From positions 5,722,001-5,786,000 of the forward strand of contig NZ_JAPNKC010000001.1 in NCBI RefSeq assembly GCF_026626705.1: a stretch of 64,000 bases of DNA, read 5' to 3'. The notes under the pieces were generated by a model that was not told the origin of the DNA, did no database searches, and worked only from the letters and a program-made list of their open reading frames with translations. A program made the translations under genes and the position numbers. Below, in pieces: positions 24,823 to 34,035 of this stretch (its first letter is position 1; every line of letters starts with the position of its first letter). The DNA is from Pyxidicoccus sp. MSG2 (GTDB lineage Bacteria; Myxococcota; Myxococcia; Myxococcales; Myxococcaceae).

Positions 24823-26415
24823 TTGTTCACGACGAAGCCTGGTTTCTTCATCCTTTTGCTTACTGTTGTAACGGAAATGTCGGCCTGCGCTCCTCCCGAG
24901 TCTGCAGGAACGGAAGCGGACGCGCGCACAGAAGAATCAGCCCTGGCCACGAAGGCCCCGTTCGAGCTGCCCAACGGCCTCCTGCCGTTCGACCTGCCGG
25001 CCCGGGCCGACCTCGCCACCAGCGAGTACAAGGTCTTCGCGCACTGGCACAACTTCCCGCTGCGCAGCTACGGCTCCAGCGGCGGCCAGTACTACGACCA
25101 ATACACGCGCTGGCTCCAACCCACGGGCACCTACGCGTCCATCGGTGGCTACCTTCGCGACCGCCCCGTCCCCATCCTCGCCATTCCCGCGGTGGAACCG
25201 GATTACGGCAAGCGCGACATGAAGCAGGACCTCCAGACCGCCGCCACCGTCGGCGTGGACGGGTTCCTCATCAACCACTGGTTCCGGACCACCGACCCTC
25301 GCTGGAAGTGGCTCACCGACCTCTTCAACGCGGCCGACGAGTTCAACACCGAGAACCCCAGCGCCCCCTTCTACGTCATCCCCAACATCGACGCGCACAT
25401 CCTCTCCACCAACAGCGGCAAGGACGAACCCCGCCAGCGCGCGGACGACCTCGCGACCTTCAAGACCCGCGCGTCCTGGCGGAAGCTCAACGGCAAATAC
25501 GTCGTCGGCAGCTTCCGGCCCGAGGCCCTGCCCGTCACCTGGTGGCAGCAGTTCTTCGACCAGCTCAAGACGGTCCACGGCATGGACGCGGTGCTCTGGG
25601 GAACCCTGCTCGACCCTTCAGAGGCCAACCGCAACGCGCTGAAGCCGTTCATGGTCGGCGCCACCTTCTCGCGCTGGGACAACCTCCCGTACACGTCCAA
25701 CCCGCTGAGCGGCATCAACACGCTCAAGGCCTGGGGCGACCTCAACGGCGTGCCCTACTCGCCGCCGGTGAGCCACACGGACAACCGGCCCACGGGCTCC
25801 ATCACCACGGAGACCGCGGGCTTCAAGACCCAGTACAACACCTGGAAGGCAGCCATCGACTCGGGCGTGAAGATGGTTCAAATCCTCACCTGGAATGACC
25901 ACTACGAAGGTCACGCCCTCCGGCCCAACTCGGCCTTGCAGTACGCGTTCTACGATTTGACGGCGTACTACTCGACCTGGTTCAAGACGCGCCAGCAGCC
26001 GGTGCTCGTGCGAGATGTCCTCTACTACTCGCACCGCATGCACCTGGGTGCCGAGCCGTACGACACCGTCCAGCAGCCCAAGCCCACCGCCTCGAAGAAC
26101 GGCGTGGCCCTGGTGGACAGGGTCTTCCTCCTCGCCATGCTCACGTCGAGCGGGCGCGTTCAAATCACCTCGGGCGGCACGGCCTACACCGCCGACGTCC
26201 AGGCGGGCCCACAGTTCTTCGACGCGCCCATGAAGGCGAACAACCAGCCCTCCTTCCAGCTGAGCCGGAGCGGCACGCCAGTCATCAGCCTCACCAGCGC
26301 CTTCCGCACCCGCTCGCCGATTGTCTGGCAGGACCTGCTGTACCGCGCCGGGAGCTCTTCACGCCCGGCCGTCACGGGCGTCCAGAACAACCTGCCGCAA
26401 GACCGGCTCCCGTAG
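24823..26415 (+). CDS. GH71-type alpha-1,3-glucanase lipoprotein
   Basis: The protein resembles glycoside hydrolase family 71 (mutanase). Landmarks are YKVFAHWHNFPL, VGVDGFLINHWF, the KYVVGSFRPEALP region and the TWNDHYEGH catalytic loop (Asp and Glu likely act as acid/base). A lipoprotein signal ends in MSAC. TTG 24823, with AGAGAGGG upstream, gives the best signal peptide; the frame is open a further 26 codons. It probably digests fungal or bacterial alpha-1,3-glucan, consistent with a predatory or saprophytic life. The C-terminal 150 residues form a beta-rich domain of unknown type. Confidence 0.8.
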   Translation: MFTTKPGFFILLLTVVTEMSACAPPESAGTEADARTEESALATKAPFELPNGLLPFDLPARADLATSEYKVFAHWHNFPLRSYGSSGGQYYDQYTRWLQPTGTYASIGGYLRDRPVPILAIPAVEPDYGKRDMKQDLQTAATVGVDGFLINHWFRTTDPRWKWLTDLFNAADEFNTENPSAPFYVIPNIDAHILSTNSGKDEPRQRADDLATFKTRASWRKLNGKYVVGSFRPEALPVTWWQQFFDQLKTVHGMDAVLWGTLLDPSEANRNALKPFMVGATFSRWDNLPYTSNPLSGINTLKAWGDLNGVPYSPPVSHTDNRPTGSITTETAGFKTQYNTWKAAIDSGVKMVQILTWNDHYEGHALRPNSALQYAFYDLTAYYSTWFKTRQQPVLVRDVLYYSHRMHLGAEPYDTVQQPKPTASKNGVALVDRVFLLAMLTSSGRVQITSGGTAYTADVQAGPQFFDAPMKANNQPSFQLSRSGTPVISLTSAFRTRSPIVWQDLLYRAGSSSRPAVTGVQNNLPQDRLP

Positions 26416-26547
26416 GCAGTTGGCCCACTGTTCAGCATGCAGCCCGGCTGCTTCATGAGCCGGGTTGCCCTTGGGCCCCATCGCTCGTCGCACATCGGAC
26501 AGGGTATAGGGTTGCGGTCGCCCACACATGTCCAGGAGCCGTGACCG

Positions 26548-27228
26548 ATGGAGACTCCCTCGCTGGAGTTGTCGCTGTCGCCCGAGGTGCATGCGGGCCA
26601 GTCCGCGTACACGTGGTGGACGTTGCGCGTCTTCTACGACGTGGGCGTGCTGGGTTACTCCAACCGCTTCGTCTGGAAATGCCCCACCCCGGTCCAGCTC
26701 GGCTGGTACGACACCCACGTCTCCGCCAACCACCTCGACGTGGGCGTGGGCACCGGCTACTACACCGCGTTCTGCCGCTATCCCTCCCCCACGCCGCGTC
26801 TGGCATTGATGGACCTCAATGCCAACAGCCTGGAGTACGCCGCCAGCCGCGCCGCGCGCTACGTGCCGGAGACGTACCGGCGCAACGTGCTCGACCCCAT
26901 CGACTTCGACGCGCCCCGCTTCGACTCCATCGGCCTCAACAACCTGCTGCACTGCCTGCCCGGCTCCATGGACGAGAAGGCCGTCGCCTTCGACCACCTC
27001 CGCCCCCTGCTCAACCCGGGCGGTTGCGTCTTCGGCGCCACCCTCCTGCAGGGCGACGTGCCGCGCAGCGCCCAGGCCCGCATGCTGATGAAGACCTACA
27101 ACCGCAGGGGTCTCTTCTCCAACGAGCAGGACACGCTGGAGTCACTGGAGCGCGCCCTCCGCCAGCGCTTCAAGGAGTCTCAAGTTACCCTGCACGGCTG
27201 CATGGCCCTCTTCCGGGCGCAAAGCTGA
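26548..27228 (+). CDS. SAM-dependent methyltransferase, class I
   Basis: A 226-residue protein with a Rossmann-type methyltransferase core: motif I HLDVGVGTGYYTAFCRY (residues about 63-79), motif II ALMDLNANSLEYA, and the post-I FDSIGLNNLLHCLPG loop. The N-terminus carries a Trp/Tyr-rich segment typical of small-molecule methyltransferases. ATG 26548 is weakly preceded by a GGAG. The substrate is unknown. It stands alone, with the GH71 gene 132 bases upstream on the same strand. Confidence 0.83.
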   Translation: METPSLELSLSPEVHAGQSAYTWWTLRVFYDVGVLGYSNRFVWKCPTPVQLGWYDTHVSANHLDVGVGTGYYTAFCRYPSPTPRLALMDLNANSLEYAASRAARYVPETYRRNVLDPIDFDAPRFDSIGLNNLLHCLPGSMDEKAVAFDHLRPLLNPGGCVFGATLLQGDVPRSAQARMLMKTYNRRGLFSNEQDTLESLERALRQRFKESQVTLHGCMALFRAQS

Positions 27229-27270
27229 CCCGCTTGGAATCCGGCCCCCCGCCAGGGGACACTGCCGGCC

Positions 27271-27384
27271 ATGTACGACGCGCTCCTGGCACCCGTCCGC
27301 GAGGCCCACGCCAAGGCCTCCGGCACCGACAGTCCCGTGACGACGCCGCTCCCGAGCCGGCGCGGCCCGAACCCCACGCGCTGA
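27271..27384 (+). CDS. Tiny ORF, 37 aa, uncertain
   Basis: An ATG at 27271 opens a 37-codon frame beginning MYDALLAPVREAHAKASG and ending 7 bases before the next gene. It has third-position GC but no clear ribosome-binding site. It could be a real small protein, a leader peptide or chance. Confidence 0.18.
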   Translation: MYDALLAPVREAHAKASGTDSPVTTPLPSRRGPNPTR

Positions 27385-27391
27385 TCGCCCC

Positions 27392-27817
27392 ATGTCCGCT
27401 GGCAAGTGGAGCGCCCTCGCCGTCGTTCTCGTGCTGGGCTCGTGTCTGGGAGTCGGTGGCCTGCTGTGGGCCTTCGATGACGTCGACTTCCTCGGCACCG
27501 ACAAGGACGAGCGGGACTTCTCGGTGGCGGAGCAGCGCAGGCTCTTCGACACCTTCTTCCCGGTGCCCGTGCCCCCGAGCGCCGCCGACGTGCGCATCCG
27601 CTACGAGGGCTTCCAGGACTGGCACCTGGAGCTCTCCTTCACGCTGCCGCCGGGGGACTTCGAGTCCTTCGTTTCCCAGCTCACCCCGCACCCGGACCAG
27701 CCTGGGAGCTACGTAGGGCGCATCCGGCTGGGGGACGGCGGCTTCCTCGCGGACAACAGCTCCATCACCGTGGACCCCGCTGCCCGGCGCGTGACGCTCA
27801 AGGCCTTCACGGTGTGA
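27392..27817 (+). CDS. Membrane-anchored hypothetical protein
   Basis: A 141-residue protein with an N-terminal transmembrane helix or signal (ALAVVLVLGSCLGVGGLLWAF, residues 8-28) and a small exported domain containing a central YEGFQDWHLELSFTLPPGDFESFVSQL stretch. I do not recognise the family. Its end overlaps the convergent NAD(P)-binding gene by 11 bases. The start ATG 27392 has no strong ribosome-binding site. Confidence 0.62.
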   Translation: MSAGKWSALAVVLVLGSCLGVGGLLWAFDDVDFLGTDKDERDFSVAEQRRLFDTFFPVPVPPSAADVRIRYEGFQDWHLELSFTLPPGDFESFVSQLTPHPDQPGSYVGRIRLGDGGFLADNSSITVDPAARRVTLKAFTV

Positions 27818-28478
27818 CAGGGGGCTTCACGCCCGTGGCCTTCACCTCGGCCCAGAGGCTGTCTCCCTCCAGCACCGCGTTGAGGGGCCCCCGCTTCTCC
27901 GAGACGCGCAGGAGGACGGCGGCGAGCTGCTCCAGGTGGATGGGGCGCAGCTTCCCCAAGAGCGGCAGCCGGGAGAAGACGCGGAGGAGGGAAGGCGGCT
28001 CGTGGTACTCGCCCTCGAAGGCCGGGGGCCGCACAATCGTCCAGGGGATGCCGCTGTCGCGCACCAGCCGTTCGGCCTCCGCCTTGGCCTTGAGGTACGC
28101 GCCCACCGGCCGGCCCGCGCCCATGCTGCTGAGCAGCACGAAGTGGTCCACGCCCGCGCGCTTCGCCGCCTCCACGAGCTGCCGCGTGGTGCCGATGTCG
28201 CTCGTCTCGTAGGTGTCGCCCGCGTCGAAGCGCTTGCGCATGGTGCCGATGAGCTGCAGCACCGTGGTGTAGCCACTCATCATCTCGATGAGCGTCTCGC
28301 CGTCGGACAGCTCCACCACCGCCTTGCGCGGCCACTCCTTCGCCAAATCACTGCCCGCGCTCTTCGGCCGCACGTGCGCAATCACGGGCACGCCGCGCGC
28401 GAGCGCCTGCCGCATCAGGGTGCGTCCGGTGGCTCCGGTGGCTCCGGCGACGAACAGGTGACGGGACGGCGTTTCCAT
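27807..28478 (-). CDS. NAD(P)-binding, NmrA/atypical SDR-type protein
   Basis: A 223-residue Rossmann protein starting at ATG 28478 after GGAGC. The N-terminal cofactor loop is FVAGATGATGRTL. Later blocks are FVLLSSMGAGRPVGAYLKAKAEAERLVRDSGIPWTIVRPPAFEG, which carries the Y-x3-K (YLKAK) pair of extended/atypical SDRs. Such proteins are oxidoreductases or NADPH sensors; the substrate is unknown. It is convergent and overlapping with the gene at 27392. Confidence 0.83.
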   Translation of the reverse strand: METPSRHLFVAGATGATGRTLMRQALARGVPVIAHVRPKSAGSDLAKEWPRKAVVELSDGETLIEMMSGYTTVLQLIGTMRKRFDAGDTYETSDIGTTRQLVEAAKRAGVDHFVLLSSMGAGRPVGAYLKAKAEAERLVRDSGIPWTIVRPPAFEGEYHEPPSLLRVFSRLPLLGKLRPIHLEQLAAVLLRVSEKRGPLNAVLEGDSLWAEVKATGVKPPVTP

Positions 28479-28509
28479 GGGGCGCTCCAGGGCTGGGGTG
28501 CGCTGCAGC

Positions 28510-29718
28510 CTAGCGCGCGGCCCGCTCGGCGCGGATTTCCTTCGCGTGTTCCAGGTCCTCCAGGAAGAACGCCTCCATGGACTGGGCGGCCACGTCGTCC
28601 TGGAGCACCAGCGAGCCCTCCTCCAGCAGGTTGAAGGAGAACGGGTCGTAGTTGATGGAGCCCACCAGCACGAGCCGGTCATCCACCAGCATCGTCTTCG
28701 CGTGCATCATCGACGGCTGGTACTCCCAGATGCGCACGCCCGCCTCCAGCAGCGTGTCGTACGCCGCGCGCTGGGCCACGGTGATGACCTTCTGGTCGTT
28801 GTAGTCCCCGGGCGCCAGCACCCGCACGTCCACGCCCGCGCGGGCCCGCTCCACCAGTTGCTTCGTCAGCGCGTCGTTCGGCGTGAAGTACGCCTGCGCA
28901 ATCCACAGCCGCTTCTGCGCCGCGCGCACCATGAGCTGGGTGAGCCGCTCGGCGCGCGTCACCTCGGGGTTCGCCGTGCTGCCCACGAAGGCGGCCCAGC
29001 CCTCGCCCGCGCCGTCCAGGCCGGGCACCGCGTCCGCCAGGGCGGGGAAGTCGCTCGCGGGCAGCAATTCGCCGCTGGCCTCCTGCCAGTTCTCCGCGAA
29101 GGCCTGCTGCATCTGCGACACCACCGGGCCTCGCACCCACGCGTTGGTGTCGCGGTACTCCTTCTCCTTCAGGCCTTCGCCCAGCCACTCGTCTTGAATG
29201 GCCAGGCCGCCGGTGATGGCCGTCTGGCCGTCGACGATGAGCAGCTTGCGGTGGTTGCGCGCCAGGTTCTCATCCGCCGGCAGCGGGCGGAACAGGTGCG
29301 CGCGGCAGCCGGCCGCCTCCAGCCGGGGCTTCACCTGCGTCTCGAAGCTGGGGCTGCCCAGCGGGTCCACCAGCACGCGGCACGTGACGCCGTCCTTCGC
29401 CCGCGCGGTGAGGGCCTCCAGCACCTGGTCCGACGCACGCCCCGGCCTCCAGATGAACATGACGATGTTGACGGAGACGCGGGCCTTCTTCACCTCCTCG
29501 GCCATGGCGTCGAAGACGGTGCCGTTGTTCGCCCAGCGGATGTGATTGGCGGGCACCATCCGCACGCCCACCGTTTGATACAGCGCCACCGCGAGGTCCG
29601 GGCCCTGTGAGCCCACCGGCCCCTTGAGCTGGAACGGCCGCGACTTCTCCTTCGAGCAGCCGGCGGCGCACCCCGTCAGCGCCGCCACCGCCATCGCCAC
29701 CGCCACCCATCGACGCAT
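28510..29718 (-). CDS. Phospholipase D/cardiolipin synthase-type lipoprotein
   Basis: From ATG 29718 the protein is 402 residues, with a lipoprotein signal (ALTGC). It has two HKD catalytic motifs: NHRKLLIVDG and MHAKTMLVDD followed by GSINYD. The pair forms one active site that transfers phosphatidyl groups or hydrolyses phosphodiesters. The sequence GPVVSQMQQAFAENW before the second half is typical of cardiolipin synthases. The lipoprotein form suggests an exported phospholipase instead. The upstream frame to 29772 lacks signal-peptide sense. It lies 31 bases upstream of the NmrA-like gene on the same strand. Confidence 0.87.
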   Translation of the reverse strand: MRRWVAVAMAVAALTGCAAGCSKEKSRPFQLKGPVGSQGPDLAVALYQTVGVRMVPANHIRWANNGTVFDAMAEEVKKARVSVNIVMFIWRPGRASDQVLEALTARAKDGVTCRVLVDPLGSPSFETQVKPRLEAAGCRAHLFRPLPADENLARNHRKLLIVDGQTAITGGLAIQDEWLGEGLKEKEYRDTNAWVRGPVVSQMQQAFAENWQEASGELLPASDFPALADAVPGLDGAGEGWAAFVGSTANPEVTRAERLTQLMVRAAQKRLWIAQAYFTPNDALTKQLVERARAGVDVRVLAPGDYNDQKVITVAQRAAYDTLLEAGVRIWEYQPSMMHAKTMLVDDRLVLVGSINYDPFSFNLLEEGSLVLQDDVAAQSMEAFFLEDLEHAKEIRAERAAR

Positions 29719-29862
29719 ACGCCGGACGCCCCCTGGACTCTCGGAGGTAGGGAGTCGGACCGGGTGCGTCATCCTGTGGGACAGGGACTCTGTCGACCGC
29801 TGAACCGCCCGCGGCTACCTGTCGGATTGAGCCAGCAGGCAGGCGAGCTACCATGCGCCCGC

Positions 29863-30405
29863 TTGCAAACTCCAGAACCCCTCGTGTTCCAGCAGAGCTT
29901 CGAAGGCCTCATCCGAGCGCTGGGAGACCAGCTCGACGAGCGTTGCGCCGGGCGCCTGCAGAAGGTGGGTGTCAACGCGAAGGGCTCGCTCGCGCCGGCC
30001 TACCCGCTGGACGTGTGGGTGGGGGCCTTGCGCGTCGCGGCGGACACGCTCGCCCCGCAGGTTCCCCTCGACGAAGGCGCGGCCGTGGTGGGCCGCCGCT
30101 TCGTGCAGGGGTTCAGCTCCACGCTCATCGGCAACGCGCTGCTGGCCACCGTGCGCCTGCTCGGGCCGGAGCGGATGCTGGCGCGGATGACGCGCAACCT
30201 TCGTACGGGCACCAACTATCTGGAGGCCCAGATGGAGCAGCTCGGGCCCACCCGGTATGCGCTCACCTGCCGGCCCGTGGTGGTGCCCGGCTTCTACGTG
30301 GGCCTCTTCCTCGCGGGCCTGGAGGCCAGCGGGGCCCGGCAGCCCACCGTCCAGATTCTCCGGCACGACGGCGAGGAAGCCGTCTACGACATCGCCTGGA
30401 ACTGA
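29863..30405 (+). CDS. TIGR02265/DUF2378 family protein (Myxococcales-restricted)
   Basis: A 180-residue protein of a paralogous family known only from myxobacteria. Landmarks are LVFQQSFEGLIRALG, YPLDVWVGALRVAADTLAP, GRRFVQGFSSTLIGNALLATVRLLGPERML, RMTRNLRTGTNYLEA and a C-terminal VVPGFYVGLFLAGLE. Function is unknown. There is no ATG in a sensible place; TTG 29863 puts the start a few residues before the conserved LVF, as in relatives, but TTG 29827 and GTG 29884 are alternatives. It sits just upstream of a Ser/Thr kinase gene, a common context for this family. Confidence 0.75.
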   Translation: MQTPEPLVFQQSFEGLIRALGDQLDERCAGRLQKVGVNAKGSLAPAYPLDVWVGALRVAADTLAPQVPLDEGAAVVGRRFVQGFSSTLIGNALLATVRLLGPERMLARMTRNLRTGTNYLEAQMEQLGPTRYALTCRPVVVPGFYVGLFLAGLEASGARQPTVQILRHDGEEAVYDIAWN

Positions 30406-30438
30406 GCAGGAAGACACACGCGGCGTCCGGGTCGCGAT

Positions 30439-30464
30439 ACAACCCACTCGGTTTTCCGGGTTGT
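30439..30464. promoter_or_regulatory. Perfect 7-bp inverted repeat before the kinase gene
   Basis: ACAACCC (30439-30445) and GGGTTGT (30458-30464) are exact complements separated by 12 bases, 8 bases before the kinase ATG. It could be an operator, a terminator for the TIGR02265 gene, or a leader hairpin that hinders initiation. Confidence 0.4.
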
Positions 30465-30471
30465 CTGTATC

Positions 30472-33400
30472 ATGCGGGGCGGGCGGCCCCCCATGCGTCA
30501 ACACCCTCTCGACACCCAGCTTCGGCCGGAGGATCCGGCTCGTCGTCCCATGGACGGCGAGGTGGTGGGAGGCCGCTACCGCATCCTCGACTTCCTGGGT
30601 CGGGGCGGCGCGGGCACCGTGTGGCGGGCGCAGGACCTGCTCGCCGGCCCCGTCGCGGTGAAGCTGCTGCACCGGACGCTGGAGGACCTGGCGCGGCTGC
30701 CGCAGAGCCCGGGCACCCCGTCCTCCGCCGCGCGCCATGAGCTGGCGCTGTCGCTGGCGCACGAGTTCCAGACGCTCGCGTCGGTGCGACACCCGCATGT
30801 CATCAGCGTGCTCGACTACGGCTTCGACGCCGAGCGCCGGCCGTACCTGGCCATGGACCTGCTGGAGGACGCGAAGCACCTGGTGGAGGCCGGCGCGGGC
30901 AGGCCGCTCTCCGTGCAGGTGGACCTGTTGCTCCAGACGCTGGACGCGCTCGCGTACCTGCACCGGCGCGGCATCATCCACCGCGACTTGAAGCCCGCCA
31001 ACGTGCTGGTGGCCCATGGGCAGGTGAAGGTGGTGGACTTCGGGCTCGCGGTGGGGCGCGAGCACGTGCACCGCGCGCAGCCCGCGGGGACGCCGGGCTA
31101 CCTCGCGCCGGAGCTGTTCGAGGACCAGCCGCCCTCGGAGGTGACGGACCTCTTCAGCGTGGGCGCCATGGCGTGCCAGATGATGTTCCATCGGCTCCCG
31201 CATGCGGGCCGGGTGGACGCGCCGCCGGGCTTTCCTCCCGCGCTCAAGGCGCTGCTGGAGCGGCTGGTGTCGCCGGAGCCGAGGAAGCGCCCGCGCGGCG
31301 CGGACGAGGTGATTGCCGCGCTCCGCGCCGCCACCGGCCAGTCCGTGCCGCGGGAGTCCGCCGCCACGCGCGAGAGCTTCCTCCAGGCCGCGCGCTACGT
31401 GGGCCGGGCCCGCGAGCAGGTGCGGCTGTCCGGTGTGCTGGAGGATGCGCGCAGGGGCCGCGGCGCCGCGTGGCTCGTGGGCGGCGAGAGCGGCGTGGGC
31501 AAGTCGCGGCTCCTGGAGGAGCTGCGTGCGCTCGCGCTGGTGCGGGGCATGGCGGTGCTGCGCGGGCAGGCGGTGGCCGCCGGCAGCAGTCCGTACCAGG
31601 AGTGGCGCCCGGTGCTGCGCTGGCTGTCCATCCTCACCACGCTGGAGGAGCGCGAGGCCAGCGTCCTCAAGCCGCTGGTGCCGGACTTGGAGTCGCTGCT
31701 CGGCAAGACGGTGGAAGACCCCGCGGAGCTGGGCGCGGAGATGGCGCAGGCGCGGCTGATGCAGGTGGTGGAGGACGTCTTCGCCCGGCTGCCCCAGCCC
31801 ACCGTCGTCATCCTGGAGGACTTGCAGTGGGCCCGCAGCGAGTCGCTGCTCCTGCTGGCCCGGCTCGCCACGCGCGCGGGCGGGCAGCGGCTGCTGCTGT
31901 TGGGCAGCTTCCGTGACGACGAGGCGCCGGAGCTGCCGTCGCAATTGCCGGACATGCAGGTGCTGCGGTTGCCTCGGCTGGACGCGCTGGAAATCGCGGT
32001 GCTCAGTCAGTCGATGATTGGCGCGCAGGGGGCGCGGCCGCACCTGGTGGACTGGCTGCGACGGGAGACGGAGGGCAACCCCTTCTTCCTCGTGGAGGTG
32101 GTGCGCGCGCTGGCGGAGGAGGCGGGCGGGCTCGACAAGCTGGGTGACATGGCGCTGCCCGAGCGCGTCTTCGCGGGCGGCGTGCGCCGGCTGGTGAGCC
32201 GGCGGCTGGAGAAGGTGCCCGCGCCGCACCGCGAGCTGCTGAAGCTGGCCGCCATCCAGGGCCGTCACGTGGACGTCGCGCTGCTCGAGCGCGCGGCGCC
32301 CGGCGCGGACGTGGAGCGCTGGTTGAACGAGTGCGCGGGCGCGGCGGTGCTGGACGTGGCGGACGGCCGGTGGCGCTTCGCGCACGACAAGCTGCGTGAG
32401 GGCGTGCTGGAGGAGCTGTCCACAGAGGAACGGCCCGGGCTGCACCGGCGCGTGGCGGTGGCGCTGGAGGCGGCGCACGGGAACGGCTCGGAGTGGACGG
32501 CGGCGCTCTGCTACCACTGGGGCGCGGCGGGAGACCGGGTGCGCGAGGCGAAGTACGCGCGGCACGCCGGCGAGGACGCGCTGCGGGTGGGCGCGTGCCG
32601 CGAGGCGGTGCCCTTCCTGCTGCGCGCGCTGGAGCTCGTGAGTGAGCAGGGCGGAGACGCCGTCAGCCTGGGCCATCTGGAGGCGCTGCTGGCCGAGGCC
32701 CGCTTCCAGCTCGGGGAGCTGGCGGAGTTCCGCACCCTGGCGGAGCAGGCGCTGAAGCACTTCGGCTGGCCGGTGCCGTCCAGCAAGGTGGGCTGGGTGC
32801 TGGGCACGCTGGGGCAGGTGGCGCTGCGGCTGGCGCAGAGCGCACGGCCGGACGTGTACGACGCGGAGACGGAGGAAAAGCGCCGGGTGCGTCTGGTGGC
32901 GGGCCGGCTGCTGATGCGGCTCACCGACGCGTACATCTACGCGCAGGAGGCGCTGCCGGTGCTCTGGTCCGGCCTGCGCATGCTGAACCTGTGCGAGCCC
33001 GCGGGCGCGTCGCCGGAGCTGGCGCGCGGCTACACCAACATGGCGGTGGTGGTGGGCACGGTGCCCATCCACCCGGTGGCGGAGGCGTGGGCGGGGCGCG
33101 CGCGGGACGTGGCCGAGCGCGTGGGCAGCCCCTCGGACCTGGCCTACGTGCTGGTCCGCAACGCCGTGTACGCAGCGTACGTGGCGCGGTGGGCGGAGGT
33201 GGAGGAGTGGGTGCTGCGGGCCATCGGCATCGTCGACTCGACGGGAGACCTGCGGCTGGCGGAGGAGTGTCGCTCGTTCCTGAATGTGACGTACCTCTAC
33301 CAGGGGAGGTTCTCCCAGAGCCTGCCGCTACTGGCGTGGTTGGAGACCTCGGCGCGGCGGCGCGACGCCGCCCAGTCCCAACATTGGGCGCTGCACTACC

Positions 33401-34035
33401 AGGCGCATATCCACCTGCGGCTGGGCGACTACGTGAAGGCGCGCGCCCTGCTGGAGCAGACGCTGGAGTGGACGGAGGCGCACGGCGGCATCACGGACCG
33501 CATCATCGTGGAGGGCACGCTGGCGCTGCTGCGGCTGCGCGAGGGCAACCCCGGCGGGGCGCGCGAGGCGGCGGAGAAGGCGCTGGCGAAGCTGTCGGCC
33601 GGCAAGCCGGTGGCGCACTTCGTCTACTTCGGCGCCATGTCGGTGGCGGAGGTGCTGCTCACGCTGTGGGAGCAGGACGGCGGCGTGGATGCCTCGCTGG
33701 CGGCCAGCGCGAAGGCGGCGCGCAAGGCGGTGGATGCGTTCGCGAAGGTGTTCCCCTTCGGCAAGCCGGCGTCCCTGCTGTGGCGGGGGCGCGAGGCCTG
33801 GGTGGCGGGAGACGCGCCGCGCGCGTACGAGTCGTGGCGCCGGTGCATCCACGCGGCGGAGAAGAAGGGCACGGCCTTCGAGGCGGCGAGGGCGCGGCTG
33901 GAATTGGCGCGCCACCTGCCGTCGGATGACCCCGCGCGGCGGATGCACGCGCAGCGCGCGGCGGAGCTGTTCACGGAGCTGGGCACGCGGGAGGAGCTGG
34001 CGTGGACGCGGGCGGAGTCGCTGCGGCGGGTATGA
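30472..34035 (+). CDS. Serine/threonine protein kinase with AAA/STAND ATPase and TPR region
   Basis: A 1187-residue cytoplasmic signalling protein. Residues 36-285 form an Hanks-type kinase: GRGGAGTVW, VAVK (K64), IIHRDLKPANVL (170-180), VVDFGLA (188-193), and APELF. Residues about 308-600 form an NB-ARC/AAA-type ATPase with Walker A GGESGVGKSRL (336-346) and Walker B VVILEDLQWA. The remainder is a long run of helical TPR-like repeats. This architecture is typical of myxobacterial kinases and couples nucleotide state and partner binding to phosphorylation. The first of three possible in-frame Met codons is used. It overlaps the next gene by ATGA, so the methyltransferase is co-translated. Confidence 0.92.
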   Translation: MRGGRPPMRQHPLDTQLRPEDPARRPMDGEVVGGRYRILDFLGRGGAGTVWRAQDLLAGPVAVKLLHRTLEDLARLPQSPGTPSSAARHELALSLAHEFQTLASVRHPHVISVLDYGFDAERRPYLAMDLLEDAKHLVEAGAGRPLSVQVDLLLQTLDALAYLHRRGIIHRDLKPANVLVAHGQVKVVDFGLAVGREHVHRAQPAGTPGYLAPELFEDQPPSEVTDLFSVGAMACQMMFHRLPHAGRVDAPPGFPPALKALLERLVSPEPRKRPRGADEVIAALRAATGQSVPRESAATRESFLQAARYVGRAREQVRLSGVLEDARRGRGAAWLVGGESGVGKSRLLEELRALALVRGMAVLRGQAVAAGSSPYQEWRPVLRWLSILTTLEEREASVLKPLVPDLESLLGKTVEDPAELGAEMAQARLMQVVEDVFARLPQPTVVILEDLQWARSESLLLLARLATRAGGQRLLLLGSFRDDEAPELPSQLPDMQVLRLPRLDALEIAVLSQSMIGAQGARPHLVDWLRRETEGNPFFLVEVVRALAEEAGGLDKLGDMALPERVFAGGVRRLVSRRLEKVPAPHRELLKLAAIQGRHVDVALLERAAPGADVERWLNECAGAAVLDVADGRWRFAHDKLREGVLEELSTEERPGLHRRVAVALEAAHGNGSEWTAALCYHWGAAGDRVREAKYARHAGEDALRVGACREAVPFLLRALELVSEQGGDAVSLGHLEALLAEARFQLGELAEFRTLAEQALKHFGWPVPSSKVGWVLGTLGQVALRLAQSARPDVYDAETEEKRRVRLVAGRLLMRLTDAYIYAQEALPVLWSGLRMLNLCEPAGASPELARGYTNMAVVVGTVPIHPVAEAWAGRARDVAERVGSPSDLAYVLVRNAVYAAYVARWAEVEEWVLRAIGIVDSTGDLRLAEECRSFLNVTYLYQGRFSQSLPLLAWLETSARRRDAAQSQHWALHYQAHIHLRLGDYVKARALLEQTLEWTEAHGGITDRIIVEGTLALLRLREGNPGGAREAAEKALAKLSAGKPVAHFVYFGAMSVAEVLLTLWEQDGGVDASLAASAKAARKAVDAFAKVFPFGKPASLLWRGREAWVAGDAPRAYESWRRCIHAAEKKGTAFEAARARLELARHLPSDDPARRMHAQRAAELFTELGTREELAWTRAESLRRV

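Noticed and set aside
29848..33072. A 1074-codon open frame on the minus strand opposite the kinase gene
   Set aside because: It is an antisense shadow of the kinase with Arg/His-rich, low-information sequence; the plus strand carries clear kinase and ATPase motifs.
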